A stretch of DNA of 64,000 nt from Calliopum simillimum (taxonomy: Eukaryota > Arthropoda > Insecta > Diptera > Lauxaniidae), in the NCBI GenBank assembly GCA_951812925.1, contig OX638371.1, positions 43,312,101 to 43,376,100 of the forward strand, in the 5' to 3' direction. Shown here piece by piece: positions 9,790-21,479 of the stretch. A program made the position numbers and the translations under genes. The notes under the pieces were generated by a model. That model was not told where the DNA came from. It was given only the letters and a program-made list of their open reading frames with translations, and did not search any database. Within the stretch, counting starts at the first letter, position 1, and each line of letters starts with the position of its first letter.

Positions 9790-12700
9790 TACGTTAAATT
9801 CTGAATATCTGTTAAGATACTGAAAACTGGTACTGTAGAATTTTCGCAATATTTTCCATTTACAATGGTTTCATAAAATAATTTTTTATGTACACATATA
9901 TTCTTAATTTTACAGCAAAAATCATTGAACTCATCTGTGGAATTTTGACTAAAAACTTAATTCGATCAAACACCAAAACTGAAATTTTTTTAAGTTATAA
10001 AATTTTAAATTTTTTGATGATATGGCGTTTTTGAGACTAGGTGATGATATATATTCGTGATCAGCGTCATCTCCTCAGTATATACTTATAGCCATGTCCA
10101 TCTATCTCTCCTTCCGTCTATCTCCCACGGTGTCGAGAACTCAATTTAAATTTTTTTTGTTACTCCATTTTTTATTGGAAAAGGTTTATTTCCATATAAT
10201 TTCATGGAAATTTTTAGAGTTTGATACAAAAAGACGTATTTCGAATAGTCGCCAAAGAAACCTTTAATATTTTTTATATGTCCCAGGCTATATAGGTGCT
10301 TACATACCATGCCTATAGACAGCAGCTTAAATTTCCAAATGGTGAAATAAGAGTGATTTATTAAAACTTCCAAACAAAAGGGCTTATTTCCAAATGTTTC
10401 AGAACAATAGGGATTATTTCCAAATGTTTTTTACATTTTGCAATTACTACAAATATGTATGTTAAAATCAAAATATTAAGGGGATTAGAATAGTTGGTCA
10501 ACTCCCTACAACACTGCAGACATTAAAAATAAATAAATAAGTTATTGTAAACAGCCTCTAAAATTTTTTTCTCATTACTGAAAATTTGTTTAACATGGTT
10601 TTACGCCCTTTTGAAAAATCACTCCTCTTATATTCTCTTTTGAGTAAAAACAACCACGTTAAATAATTTTTAAAATCGTTTGCTTACAATTTTTCAAAAA
10701 GGTCGAAAAACGATACACATATTTAAAAAAAGCAGAACAAACCAAAAAAAAAAAAAAGTAGTCATTTTCATTTCGATTTTTGTCATACATAACTTAACGA
10801 TTTGTTGTACAATTTTACAAAGCTTTAGTTTTGGTTTATTGGAATGGCAGAAATGGGGTTTTTCTACTTTTTATGTTGTTAAGCTGTACAAAATTATAAC
10901 TGCAACAGTTATTTTTTTAACTAATGAAGAATAAAAATAATAATTTATTTTTTTTTAATATATGATAACAATAAAATAAAAATGCCAATAATTCATTAAC
11001 GCAGCATAGAAAATTTTTGTCAGTTTTACATAGGTATTTTTTAGTTTTACCAATTCTTAAGAGTAACTGGCAGACACGATGTTATTATATAAATTTTTTT
11101 TTTTTGATATGTATATAAAATTAAATGGTGAAGAAATTATCTCACATTGCTAGGGTATTCCACATGAATGAATAGAATTTAATCAAATTTATATTTAAAA
11201 TTCTTGAAAGACACCTAAAAAGGCTCAAACGCTAGACAAGCGAACGACTACAACCAAAAATACATCTATACTCGTCAATGAACAAAACGGAGAGGATATA
11301 CACATACATCTGAATTTTTGATCAGCCGTTATTGTAAAGATTTAACCAATAAAAGCTGTTATCATCTTCTGTCGAACAATGAAATCATTTAAAATTGTCT
11401 GCCACCTAACATGAATATTTGTGACTTAAAAACGTAGGTTTCCCCTCGGTTAGAATCCAAAATTCATTCAAATTTTACTTAACAGCTGTTACTTACAATT
11501 GTGCACAAAACAAAGAGACAAACTGGAATGTGTACTCTATTTTTGTTTATCCGAAAACAACAGCAATTTCTGCATGCTTATGAGCAAATTTATCTTAAAT
11601 TCTCTAATATATTTAAGTCATCCTGTTTCTGAAAGCGCACTATTACAAAATAATGCTAACTCTCTCTTATGACATTCGCACCATATAAATAGATATGTAC
11701 ACACATTCATTCATTTCTGCAAACATGGAATTCTGGCGGTTGCCTTCTGCAGTGTATCATAGTCAGTTGAAAATGAAGTTTCAGTCAAACGTGGTATGCA
11801 GTCGTGAGAGGTCTTTATTGGGTTCGGTCGTATGTGCTAGTGTTGTGTTTTGATGGGCGTAGGTTAAATTTGATGTATGTATTGGAGTTCACAAAGTGTT
11901 TTTATTTCAAAATGTTGTTCATTATTTTAAATATTAAAATTAAATTATATCTAAATTAAATTCAAACAAAGAAACGTTGGATAAATGCAGTTCTTAATAT
12001 ATTGGAACCGGTTTGATGACACAAATTGCTGTGTATAAAGTATTTTCGTGTTGGTGTTGTGTAAATGAATTCAGAGTTGTGTACGTAGATACATATGTCT
12101 TGTATATACATACATATGTATGTACTCTTATCTAAAAAGTTGTAATATCTGAAACAGAAAAAAAAAAAATGTTATTAAATAGTGCAATACTTATCAAAAA
12201 TATAAAGCAATAATTGTTATAATACTTGCCACATGTTCTGTAAGCCAAGCTAATAATGAATGGCAAGTTGGTGAAATTTAATAAGTGACTAATGTTTAAC
12301 AAAAGTTTGAGTGCTTACTTGATTGTGCAAATGTAAAAAGTACATACCTACATATACACGCAAAAAGAGCGATATGTTTTTGTGAATATTCAGTGTATTC
12401 AGTGGTTCTATCATACATACAATCAAACCGAAATTGTTTATTTTGAAATGTTTTCATTAAACCCGTGTGACGGAAAGTACCGCACCGCTCTGTAACTGTC
12501 AAACGTGTGTGAGCCAGTGAGTAGTCGTACTGTTGAGATAAAATAAATTCGTTCAAATTTGGAAATAGATAGTTTGTCATCGTTTTGAACTTCTTATAAT
12601 AGTGAGAATTTTTCTTAACTATCTAATCGTTATTTGGAATAGTTGGTGCAAAACGTATGTATGAGAAAATGAGAACTATAATTTGAGAGCGTCTGTGCAT

Positions 12701-14940
12701 GTATGAAACTGCAGCAACACTTTAAAGTAATTTAAATCGACTAAGGGCTAGTGTTATTAAACTCGTTTAAATTGTTAAACTCGTTTAACTATGAAATGAG
12801 TTTTTCAGTGCGAGTTTAACTTAAACTCGTTACTTTGATTTTCAGTAGGCATTACTGAAAAATGACAAGCTGTTGACGTATAAATATTAAAATTTTTTAA
12901 CAACTCGCAGCGAAAAATTGCATTTTTAGAAGTTTCCCTAAAATCCTGCTGATTCTTATGGAAAGTTGAGAAAATTTTAGTAGAAGCATCAGCAACAATA
13001 AGGCAGCGGGTGGCTGCGTGATCGGGAATTACTTAAGCAGTTGCGTCGCAATCTCGATGCTGATTTAATAAAAAATGTACCCGGTTGTGTGGTTGGTTAC
13101 ATAGTATAGGGAGCCAGTGTTCCAGACTTTGCTTAAGGGCATCTTGGTTGCTCCAATTTTTAAGGAAATCATATGCAGAACGTCTTGAAGTAGTTTATTA
13201 ATATGCAATTTGCAAAAATAAAAAAAAAAGTTTTGAAAGTGAAGTTTGTGAATTTCTTATTTCAAAAAGAAAATAATAAAAGACGAAGAATAAACTTCAG
13301 AACAACTGAAATAAATTTTTCTTTTCCAAATTATGTACTTTTTTTATTTGGCTATAAATTGGCATAAGCAATAGTAGCATCGTGGGAAAAATTACTATTA
13401 AATATTTTTTCAAAATTAAAAAAAAGGCGGAGATATGGGACTTTGAAATTTTTAGGTTAGTTTTTTTTTGAGAAGCTATAACTTTAGTTGGATTTATCCA
13501 ATTCTCAATTTTATGGTGTCAGATGATTTGTCTTGAAACAGGCTTTAAAATGAAAACTAGCAAAAATTTTTTTATATTGCTTACACTAAAAAAAAATGTT
13601 AAATTGAGTTTCCCAAAACATGTAATTTTTGATATTTTTTTTATTTTTCTTGCAAAAAAAGCTACTGGTGTAACTTACTAGTCCTCTAAAAATTGGAGTG
13701 GGCCTGCCAGTGGTTCTCCAGAAAAACAATAAAATGTGGCTTCTACCGCAATTTTTCAAATCAATTTTTTTGAATTTGAAATTTTTAATCAAACGATAAT
13801 TTGAAAGCAAAAAAACAGTCAATAAACTAACTTCAGCATTTGAATAACTAAAAATTTTCAGGTGGATACCTTTGCTAGAACTAATTAAAAAAAATTTTTT
13901 AACAAAAAAAAAAAAAAAAAAATATTTGTATGGGAGGTGGGGATAGTTTTGGTTCGATTTTGCTCATATTTGGACACAACCTCCGCATAACAAGTAAACC
14001 CGCACGTACCAAGGTCTTTAAACCATTAGATATGCAGCTGAATAATTTTGACCTAGTTTTCATGATATCAGTTATATATAGCAAGATAATGTGGAAGCTT
14101 ATTTTCTGTTTACTTATAACGTGAACTATTTGCAAAGCAAAACTGAGCCGAAATGAAATGACTTGAAAATACATTTTTTATTATAGTTTTTATCATACAT
14201 GTATACTTAACAAATATTTTCCATTAACTTTTTTGATCTAAGGTCAATAGTATTTAATAAAATTGAAATACGATGTTTTTGTCAAAAATTTTTGATTTGA
14301 AAAATTCAGTTTCTTTAATAGGAAAATAAATTTATTTTGAAGAAGTTCTTTTATCATATTTTTTAACCTGTATCTTATCTCGACTGAAGATGTTTTGTGA
14401 AGTTCTTTTGTGACTTAAGTTCTTTTGTTGCAAATGCTTGAATTTTTTAACCAATTTGAGATAAGTTGTTTTATCAAATTCAATTTGGAATAAAACATCG
14501 AGATAGGTTGATTTTCGATTCTATACCTCTGTAACTAAAAGTCGTAGAGATATGACGATTACACCAAAAGAAGCGTATTTAATTTTTATATTTATAACTT
14601 AAATCCTGGAAAATTGTCTTATTGCGAGTTAGGTTGTTTTGTCAAAAGCCCACAGATTTGTATATGGGGCATTACATTCCTTTCCGGATAGCATTTTGCT
14701 TTTCCATCTCCGATATTTTTGAAACTTTTTTTGTCTTACAGTACTAGTTGAGATTAGCATCTTTGTTTTTTTTTTAAACTTTTTTCATTGAGCTGTTTCA
14801 GAGACATAAATTTTCAAAAAACCAAAAAAGCTGCAAAAGCAACATGGGATCTATTTATTTTTTTAAATTTTTTAATTAACAAAAAAGTGAGTGAAAGAGC
14901 ACTAAAATATTCTTAGTTATTTTTTGATAAACATTTTAAA
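9790..14940. other. Mixed repeats and possibly single-copy DNA, no gene recognised
   Basis: About 10050-10140 is a degraded inverted copy of the common fly repeat containing the 'agccatgtcc' tract. About 11150-12660 is less repetitive, with TATAAATA at about 11685 and microsatellite-like acatacatatgtatgta at about 12105; it could be unique intergenic DNA or an untranslated exon, but no open frame supports a gene. About 12735-12835 holds several copies of AAACTCGTTTAA-like half-palindromes. About 12900-14940 is A+T-rich with many poly-A and poly-T runs and no recognisable boundary. Confidence 0.4.
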
Positions 14941-15277
14941 TAAACTCCACATTGCCGAGAGAGAGCAAAACTTTTCACCAGCCCCATGGGCGTACGCAAG
15001 GGGGGGCAGGGGGGCAGCTGCCCCCCTAGCTCTAGCTTTAGAGTTACAAATATATCATATTCATTCATTTTTACAGTAGTTTTTACAACTTTTCATATTA
15101 AAGCCAAATAAAACACGATTTTTTGGACAATAGTTATATAAATACACTTTTTTTTATCTTCACTACACTATTTATTTATTTAATTGCAAACAATTTGAAA
15201 GTAAAATCGGATAATATTTTAGAAAGTTATTAAGTTTTCACTGAAGTAGGACTATTCATTTTTTTTTGGAAAAAATA

Positions 15278-16546
15278 AACAGGTACAATGAAATGTTTTT
15301 TGCGCATAACTTTTTTTTCTTCTCAGAAGGGATTCCCAAAGCTGCTTAAAACTAAAGACTATGTTTTTGCAAAAAATGCTGCGTTAAAAAATTCAAAATT
15401 TTTTGTGCAGGTAGTATAGATAATATCCGGTTCCAAAAGTCGATTTATTTATGTTTTTCAATTATGTGGTCGGAAAAACATTCGTTTACTCAAAAGGAAG
15501 GCTCTTACGAATAAAATATATAGAGCTTAAAATGCTTAAAATCGTTCAATGAATCAAAGTATTTGATAAATTTTTTCAGACCTTTTTTAACTTTTCAAAA
15601 ATTGGTTTTGGAAAAAGAAAAAAAAAAAATTCCAAAAACTCTAAAAAAATTCACACGTGTACTTTGAAAGTACAATCTTTTCGGTTAGTAATGGAAAACA
15701 ATTTCATTCAAATGGCTGCCTCGGCTGGCCATGCAGTAGCCTACACGATCGGTCCAATTTTTAAGCACATTATCGATTGTGTGCAGCTGTATTTCACCAA
15801 TGGCTTCACGAATATTATCCTTTAAAGCGTCAATTGTCTCTGGCTTGTCGGCGCAACACTTATCTTTGAGGGCACCCCACAAATAATAGTCTAACGGTGT
15901 CAAATCACAGCTCCGAGGTGGCCAAACGACATCAGCTCTGCGGCTGATAATGCGATATTCAAAAACAGGGCGCAAAACATCGAGTGCAGCTTCGGCTGTG
16001 TGGCACGTAGCGCCGTCCTGTTGAAACCAAATGTTGCCAATATCCTCCTCTTCAATTTTTGTGAACAAAAATTCGTTCAACATGGCCCGATAACGATTGA
16101 CTGTAACGGCCACTCCTTGCTCATTTTCGAAGAAAAATGGCCCCATTATGCCTCTGGACTAAAATCCGCACCAAACAGTGACTCGTTTTGGGTGCAGCGG
16201 CTTTTCAATGTATGCGTGCGGGTTTTCTGAGCCCCAAATGCGACAATTTTGCTTGTTTACATACCCGCCAATATCAAAATGAGCTTCATCTGAAAAGATG
16301 ATTTTTTTGGCAAAATCGGTATCTTCTGTAAGTCGATCGCAGGCCCACTTAGCTCAGCGTTGATCAAGCGTATACACAACCATATTCGTTCAGCGGAAGG
16401 ATAAAACTAATTATCTGTCGAATCAGACATGAGCTAAGTGTTACCATTCACGAAATAAGCACTAGTTGAAAAAAAAAAACGTTAGATGGCGGACTCTTTA
16501 CAATTTTTTTGCTTCATAAAAATCGACCCAGTTTATTGTACCTGTT
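15278..16546 (-). mobile_element. DD41D (rosa/Visitor-type) mariner-like element, decayed
   Basis: Terminal inverted repeats AACAGGTACAAT lie directly inside TA dinucleotides (15276-15277 and 16547-16548), the Tc1/mariner target duplication. The 1269-bp length is normal for the group. The orientation follows the transposase remnant, which reads on the minus strand. It sits wholly inside the hAT-type element and so inserted after it. Confidence 0.82.
15685..16400 (-). pseudogene. DD41D mariner transposase, C-terminal two thirds, broken
   Basis: In one minus-strand frame the remnant reads through FSDEAHFDIGGYV (first catalytic D), a central VTVWCGF stretch, WFQQDGATCHT (second D) and PLDYYLWGALKDK (third D), ending at 15685. 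The second and third aspartates are separated by 41 residues, the spacing that defines the DD41D group first noted in tephritid 'rosa' elements. Two in-frame stops break it: TGA at 16354-16356 and TAG at 16159-16161. No recognisable helix-turn-helix N-terminus remains between 16400 and the terminus. Only a non-functional copy is supported. The D-41-D count was made by hand on the visible translation. Confidence 0.85.
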
Positions 16547-17810
16547 TATTTTTCCGATAAAAAATCAAAATAGTCTTACTGCACTGAAACCTTAATTACT
16601 TTTTAAAATATAATCTGATTGTAGTAAATTTGGGCTTAAAATATTTAAAATTAAATACAAATTATAAATAGAAACATAAAAAATATTGCAAAATTGTAAA
16701 AAACTGCTATGAAAATGAACTTTTCGCTCAGTTTGAACTTTTAAGCTTAACTCAGCCAATATGAATAGGATTTTAGTAATTGATACATTTAAAAGAAGCG
16801 TAAGAATTTTTCTTTAAAATAATGTATAAAAAAATTCGATCAAAATTGGGTTTCCCGAAATATTTTTTTATAAAATTAGAGCTATAACCTCAAAAATCGA
16901 AAGAGTCGATTATATCTAGAACGGCTCCTGGGGGAAAAAAAAAATTAATGCGTTTTTTTGAGTCAGCGACCACAAATTAGCTTAGAAATGTGATATGTAT
17001 TTAAAAGATAACATACCTAAGCAAATTTTTATTTAGAATGTTATCTAATATTTTAGTGCACAAAAATATACATTGAAATTTCCCAAAAAAAAAAAAAAAA
17101 GGTTCGCAAAATTTGAGTTTGGCCCCCCCCCTAGATGAAATCCTGCGTACGCCCTTGACCAGCCCCCATTAATTTTTCATCTTAAATTTTTTTTTCGAAT
17201 GTACTAAGTATCTCCTTTTATCCACCTTTAAGGGGGCTCCCATACAAAATTTTGATAAAAATATAAAAAAAGTCCTCATTACCGGCAGAGGGAAAAATGT
17301 TAACTGACCCTCAATAACTTTTCCTCGTCAATAATTTTTTCAAATATTTTATCCCTTTTTTTCCACTAATTAAGCTCCCGTACAAAATTTTGACATCAAA
17401 AAAATTCCTCATGGCCGGGAGGCGAAAAATGTTCACCGATCGTTTTCCTCCTCAACATTTTTCTTCAACATACTATTCTCTTTTTTCCACCCCTTAAAGG
17501 GCCTCCCATACAAAATTAAGATAGAAATAATAACCTATATGGGGTGCCCCTTAAGGGGCTAGTATGTTCAAAAGACATATTGGAGAAAAAAAAATTAATG
17601 GAGTTCTGTGAAAAATTTTTTCCTCTCCCGACAGCGAGGAATTTTTTGTTATTTTTATAAAATTTTTTTGGGGCACCCCCTTAAGGGGTCGACAAAATGG
17701 GGTAGTATATTTAAGATAAATGTCGGAGACGAAAAATTAATGGGGTTCGGTGAACATTTTTACCCTGTTCCGGCAACGAAGAATGTTTTAGTGCTCGTTC
17801 ACTCACTTTT

Positions 17811-18117
17811 TTGTTAATTAAAAAATTTTTAAATAAAAATAGTCTTAAGATTTGTCAAATTCATTAAAGTTTTTTTAGAATTTTTTTTTAAAAAACCGAT
17901 GAAAATAACAATTTAGTTTTAAAAGTTGAAAATTTGATAGAAAAAATATTACTTAAAAAAGATTTCAGTTTTTTTTTATAAAAATTTCCTTTAACAAATA
18001 AAACTTAAAAAAAAAAATTTCATGATTTGGTTGACATTTGTGCATTTCAAAAAACTACAAAATGTTGTTTTTGCAACTTTTTTAGTTTTTTGAAATTTTA
18101 TATCTCTGAAACTAGTA
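17811..18117. other. A+T-rich linker, nothing recognised
   Basis: Runs of A and T without gene or element boundary. Confidence 0.4.
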
Positions 18118-18119
18118 TA

Positions 18120-19012
18120 GTAAGTTCGGGTAATGTGATATAGGCATTTTTGTTTTCTAAATTATACGTAGTTTTCAAAACATGGCTGCCACCACTTTAT
18201 GTATTATGTTTTATTGATGTATTGTGCAGTATATTATGATTTTGGAATTCTTTAGCGTGGGCCAATCTTAAGCTATTTCAATAAAATTGAAAAAAGGCAA
18301 AAAAAGTTAAGAAAAAAAAATTGGCGGGTAATGTGATATACTATATCGCATGGACCAACAAATTGCATTTTCGACAAAAAAGATCATCGTGTTATAAAGA
18401 TACTTTTGTTGTGGAACTTTTACTTCAGGTAAGGAGTGATAAACATTACTAAAATCGCTTTTACAAAGCTTTAGCTCATTTTTCTTAAAAACTGTGACCT
18501 TTATATAAAAATGTTGGACCAACAAATTGCTAATAAGGAAAAACGTTTTAAATTTGGGCCAAAAGACCATCGTGTCAAACATTTTGCATTGCATGTGGAA
18601 CATCAAATATTTTCGGCGCCAGAGTGCACTATATCACATTACCCGAATTTCAGTTTTAAAACAATCAGGTTATATTTGAAAAACACACTCCAGCAAATAA
18701 AAAATTCAATTGATTTATGGTTAGGTATATTCACCCACTAGCAGAATTTAATATTTCGGCTATGATATCAATTTTAGTTTTGGCGAGATCCTAACATAAA
18801 GCACACGCAAATAAAGTTTTTTATTTACTGCTAAATCGATTTTACCACACTGAAGGCAGAATAAATAAAGGTGGGCGCTCAAAAACTTGCAGCACGTTTC
18901 TTTTTCAGTTACTGTGGTGTTGACGTAAAAATCATTATCGAGAGTTGTTTATTTAAGAAGATATGCTGGTATATCACATTACCCGCCTATATCACATTAC
19001 CCGAAGTTACTC
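18120..19012. mobile_element. TA-flanked inverted-repeat element with doubled terminal motif
   Basis: TA at 18118-18119 and 19013-19014 bounds an element whose ends carry TTCGGGTAATGTGATATA. The motif occurs near both ends more than once: near 18124 and 18327 in direct form, and near 18632, 18967 and 18987 in inverse form. An internal segment around 18350 ('ggaccaacaaattgc' to 'gatcatcgtg') recurs degenerately at 18512-18575. Open frames here are translations of these repeats and I do not consider them genes. Most likely a non-autonomous Tc1/mariner-type element, judged from the TA target only. Confidence 0.6.
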
Positions 19013-19188
19013 TAAACATATTTTATGTTTTTTCAGTTTATAAATTTTGCATTTGCAGCTAAATCACTTCAGATATCGCTTAAATACTTCTGGCGTAACT
19101 TTATTGAACCACATAAGTCCAAAACTGAAAAATGTGTGCTTTCGTGAATCTAGCCTAAGAGTGACGATATACATGTACATAAGGACAT

Positions 19189-19587
19189 ATCGCCGGTGCT
19201 TACGAAGACTATCTCTTCTTTAAATGCGGACAAGAAAATCCTTTTTTTCAAACTGCTGCGAAAAAGATCTTTTTTGTGCAAATGCGGACAAGAAAATCAC
19301 TTTTTAGAAAATTCGGAGAAAAAAATAACTTATTACAAAATTCTGCGAAGAAAATCACTTTTTACAAAATGCGGCGAAGAAAATCTATATATATATACAG
19401 ATAGCATTTTGTAAAAAGTGATTTTCTTCGCCGCATTTTGTAAAATTTGATTTTCTTCGCCGCATTTTATAAAAAGTGATTTTCTTGTCCGCATATTAAA
19501 AAAACGATTTTTTCGCCGCAATTTAAAAAAAAGATTTTCTTCGCCGCAACTTTCGGTTGGAAGATTTTCTTCGTAAGCACCGGCGAT
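19189..19587. mobile_element. Foldback MITE with internal short tandem repeats
   Basis: Both ends carry ATCGCCGGTGCTTACGAAGA in inverted orientation. Between them lie about five left-hand and six right-hand copies, mutually inverted, of a roughly 33-bp unit containing 'gattttcttcgccgcattt' or its complement. The symmetry centre is near 19385-19400. Such internal satellite-like repeats in each arm are a known trait of Foldback elements. Flanking AT dinucleotides (19187-19188, 19588-19589) may be the target duplication. Confidence 0.7.
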
Positions 19588-19974
19588 ATATGTAATACAT
19601 ATGTATCCATCAAAACGATTATGCAGAAAATACATTATTACTAACATATTTTGTAAAAATATTAAATCGTTGCAATTTTTTGGATAACTGAGATTCGAAT
19701 TCGATATTAAGGATATTTAAAACAATAATCTACCAGACAACTAAAACATAAGAAAAAAAGTCTATTTCAGTTGTAAAACGTCCTCCTGAACCAGAATTTA
19801 ATTTTATAATATGAGCTAATGGAAGATAAGCTTTAGGTCTATTAACAAATCCACTTCTAGTGCAATATTGATAACATTTTGTGATACGATTTATCTAACA
19901 TACTTAATTTTTGAATAATGCATTCGGTTGTTTCCAAACTTGCCTTCTGCAGTTTTTAAAATTAAAAGTAGTTT

Positions 19975-20040
19975 TGGTTGTTGTTGTTGTTAGTGGTGGT
20001 GGTGGTGGTGGTGGTGGTGGTGGTGGTGTTGTTGTTGTCT
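19975..20040. repeat. GTT/GGT microsatellite
   Basis: Runs of GTT pass into about a dozen GGT triplets and back to GTT. Any glycine-rich open frame crossing it is an artefact. Confidence 0.9.
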
Positions 20041-20307
20041 TTGTTATTGTATTTGTTTTGTTGTTATATTTGAAAAATTTAATAAAAGTTTTGAAAAATC
20101 GTCATATCTCGAAAACTATGCATCTGATTAAATATTTATGTATTTGCTTCATTTAAAATAACTTTCATATGACGCTAAAATTTTCATTCGGGGTTTCCTA
20201 ATTAAAAGCGGTTTTCGTAAAAGATATATCCGGATTGAGGGTAAAAAACAAAAAAATTTCCGAATTTATCCCTAAAGGAAACGTGCTCCTAATAATTTTT
20301 TAATTAG

Positions 20308-20652
20308 CTATTTGTTCGATGTGTTGATTTTTTTGCCGTTATCAAAAAATCTTAGCACCAATAAATGTTGGCGAAAGACCTTACGAAAAGAAACAAAAAT
20401 GATTGCTGCTTCGGCTGGATTGCGTTCGTTAACTTGTTCTAGGCCAGAAAATTCGAAAATGTTAATCGAAACAACTCCTTCTAAGTAGAGAATATTGCGC
20501 ACGTATATTAATGACGTACAAAGAACGTTAATAATAATAATCAAAACAAGAATTGTTATTTTCGTTGTATTTCTTGATGCTGAATCCAGATCCAGTCGTA
20601 AGATTTTAAAGGCGTTAGTGCTTAAGCTGCAATCATTTTTGTTCTTTTTCAT
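20308..20652 (-). CDS. Unrecognised small membrane-protein-like ORF
   Basis: An ATG-started 114-codon frame on the minus strand with a charged N-terminus (about 30 residues), one strongly hydrophobic segment (KITILVLIIIINVLC, about residues 31-50) and a mixed hydrophilic tail. Composition is more protein-like than neighbouring frames. I do not recognise it, no intron or partner gene is evident, and the region between about 19.6 and 21.2 kb has no defined element. It may be a small gene, a moved fragment, or chance. Confidence 0.22.
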   Translation of the reverse strand: MKKNKNDCSLSTNAFKILRLDLDSASRNTTKITILVLIIIINVLCTSLIYVRNILYLEGVVSINIFEFSGLEQVNERNPAEAAIIFVSFRKVFRQHLLVLRFFDNGKKINTSNK

Positions 20653-20659
20653 AAGGCTT

Positions 20660-21255
20660 TTCGTCAGCAGTTATTGACGCTAAATAGGTTTTATTGATAC
20701 CGGCAAGCAGACCTGACGAGAGGGGATGTGTAAAGGGGGAGTCCCCCGGGCCCGGAGTGTTTCTGCAAGCATGTGAAAAAACCATTTCGCTGCCGCTAAA
20801 GAACAAATGGCTTAAACATATTGCAAGACTAGGGAGGAAAGCATAGAAACTGAAAATACCATCATTCGGTACCATGGACGATCTTCAATATACTAAGAAC
20901 TTTTTTGGTTCGAATAAGGTGTGAGATAAATTTTTGTAGGTAGATCAGTTCTTTTTTTTAGTGCTGTGGGACGGGGGAGGAGTATTTTCGTTGTTTTACT
21001 TTTGAACGTTTTATGAAGGCTTCCTTGTGTTCAAATCTACATTTGAATTTATTTGATATTTCATTTTGTTTAAAAGTTATACTCATTTCAAATTTCATAA
21101 AGTTTCTGGTTGAAATAAGCTGTGAGCCACTGTATGATATTCCTTCATGAAAATATAATTCGTCTAATTTTGTTTTTAAGGGGGGCTTCTCATGTAAAAT
21201 TTTCAAAAAATCGATTTTTTTTTTCATAGGTTGATAGAATAACGTCTTGGGAGTA
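20660..21255. other. Short GC-rich patch and A+T-rich DNA, no gene seen
   Basis: About 20700-20770 is conspicuously GC-rich (a run around 'gagtcccccgggcccgg') in otherwise A+T-rich DNA. It could be the edge of a transposon, but no partner terminus was found. Confidence 0.35.
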
Positions 21256-21269
21256 TATTCCCAAAGTTT

Positions 21270-21470
21270 CATGACTCAACTCAACTCAAAACGCTTTACT
21301 GAAAGCTTTTTTGAGATAATCGAACTAAATTTTACTCAGACACTAAGAGCTATAAATGCAAGCTCCCAACAAAAACTTGGTGAATCCGGAAAAGAGGCCG
21401 TGGCACCTTCCATACAAGCAAAAGCTTTAAAACGCTATAGTTACTGAAAGCGGTAATCAAACTGAAACAT
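21270..21470 (-). repeat. Dispersed fly repeat, inverted copy
   Basis: Read on the minus strand this matches about 700-870 and 45230-45340: the 'cttttgctt-tatgg' phrase, the 'gagcttgcattt' phrase and 'ctgagtaaaatttagtt'. Three copies occur in the window. No terminus was established. Confidence 0.65.
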
Positions 21471-21479
21471 TTATACAAA

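Larger units (their letters stand above)
14985..17157. mobile_element. hAT-type non-autonomous element carrying a nested mariner
   Basis: The termini are CATGGGCGTACGCA on the left and, read inward from the right, CAAGGGCGTACGCA (13 of 14 identical). They are flanked by a perfect 8-bp direct repeat ACCAGCCC at 14977-14984 and 17158-17165, the duplication size of hAT elements. Long runs of G or C follow the termini. No hAT transposase is present. Of its 2173 bp, 1269 bp are the nested DD41D mariner, so the original element was about 0.9 kb. Confidence 0.8.
14945..17810. repeat. Array of about 115-bp units, direct then inverted, interrupted by a hAT-type element
   Basis: Each unit reads 'ttgccgg-gag', then 'aaa-tgttcaccg', 'attaa-tttttc', 'atac', 'ctttt-tccac', 'cttaa-gggg-ctcccatacaaaatt'. 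Three direct units (14945-14984 plus 17158-17270; about 17278-17400; about 17405-17520) are followed by two in reverse orientation (about 17535-17670 and 17680-17800), where the text reads as the complement. The first unit is split by the insertion at 14985-17157 and becomes continuous if that and one copy of its 8-bp target duplication are removed. No coding capacity is apparent. Confidence 0.65.

Noticed and set aside
11680..11830. TATA-box-like and initiator-like sequences suggesting a promoter
   Set aside because: TATAAATA (about 11685) and TCAGTT (about 11763) are about 78 bp apart, too far to form one core promoter, and no downstream gene is visible.
12900..13190. Possible coding remnant (a stretch reading QLRRNLDADLIKNVPG)
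   Set aside because: Too short, surrounded by stops in all frames, no family recognised.
16000..16230. Plus-strand open frame over the DD41D transposase
   Set aside because: Shadow of the minus-strand transposase remnant.
18307..18741. Overlapping open frames on both strands with similar peptides
   Set aside because: They translate duplicated and inverted parts of a non-coding MITE; no start context or domain.
19911..20156. Glycine/valine-rich open frame
   Set aside because: It is the translation of a GTT/GGT microsatellite.
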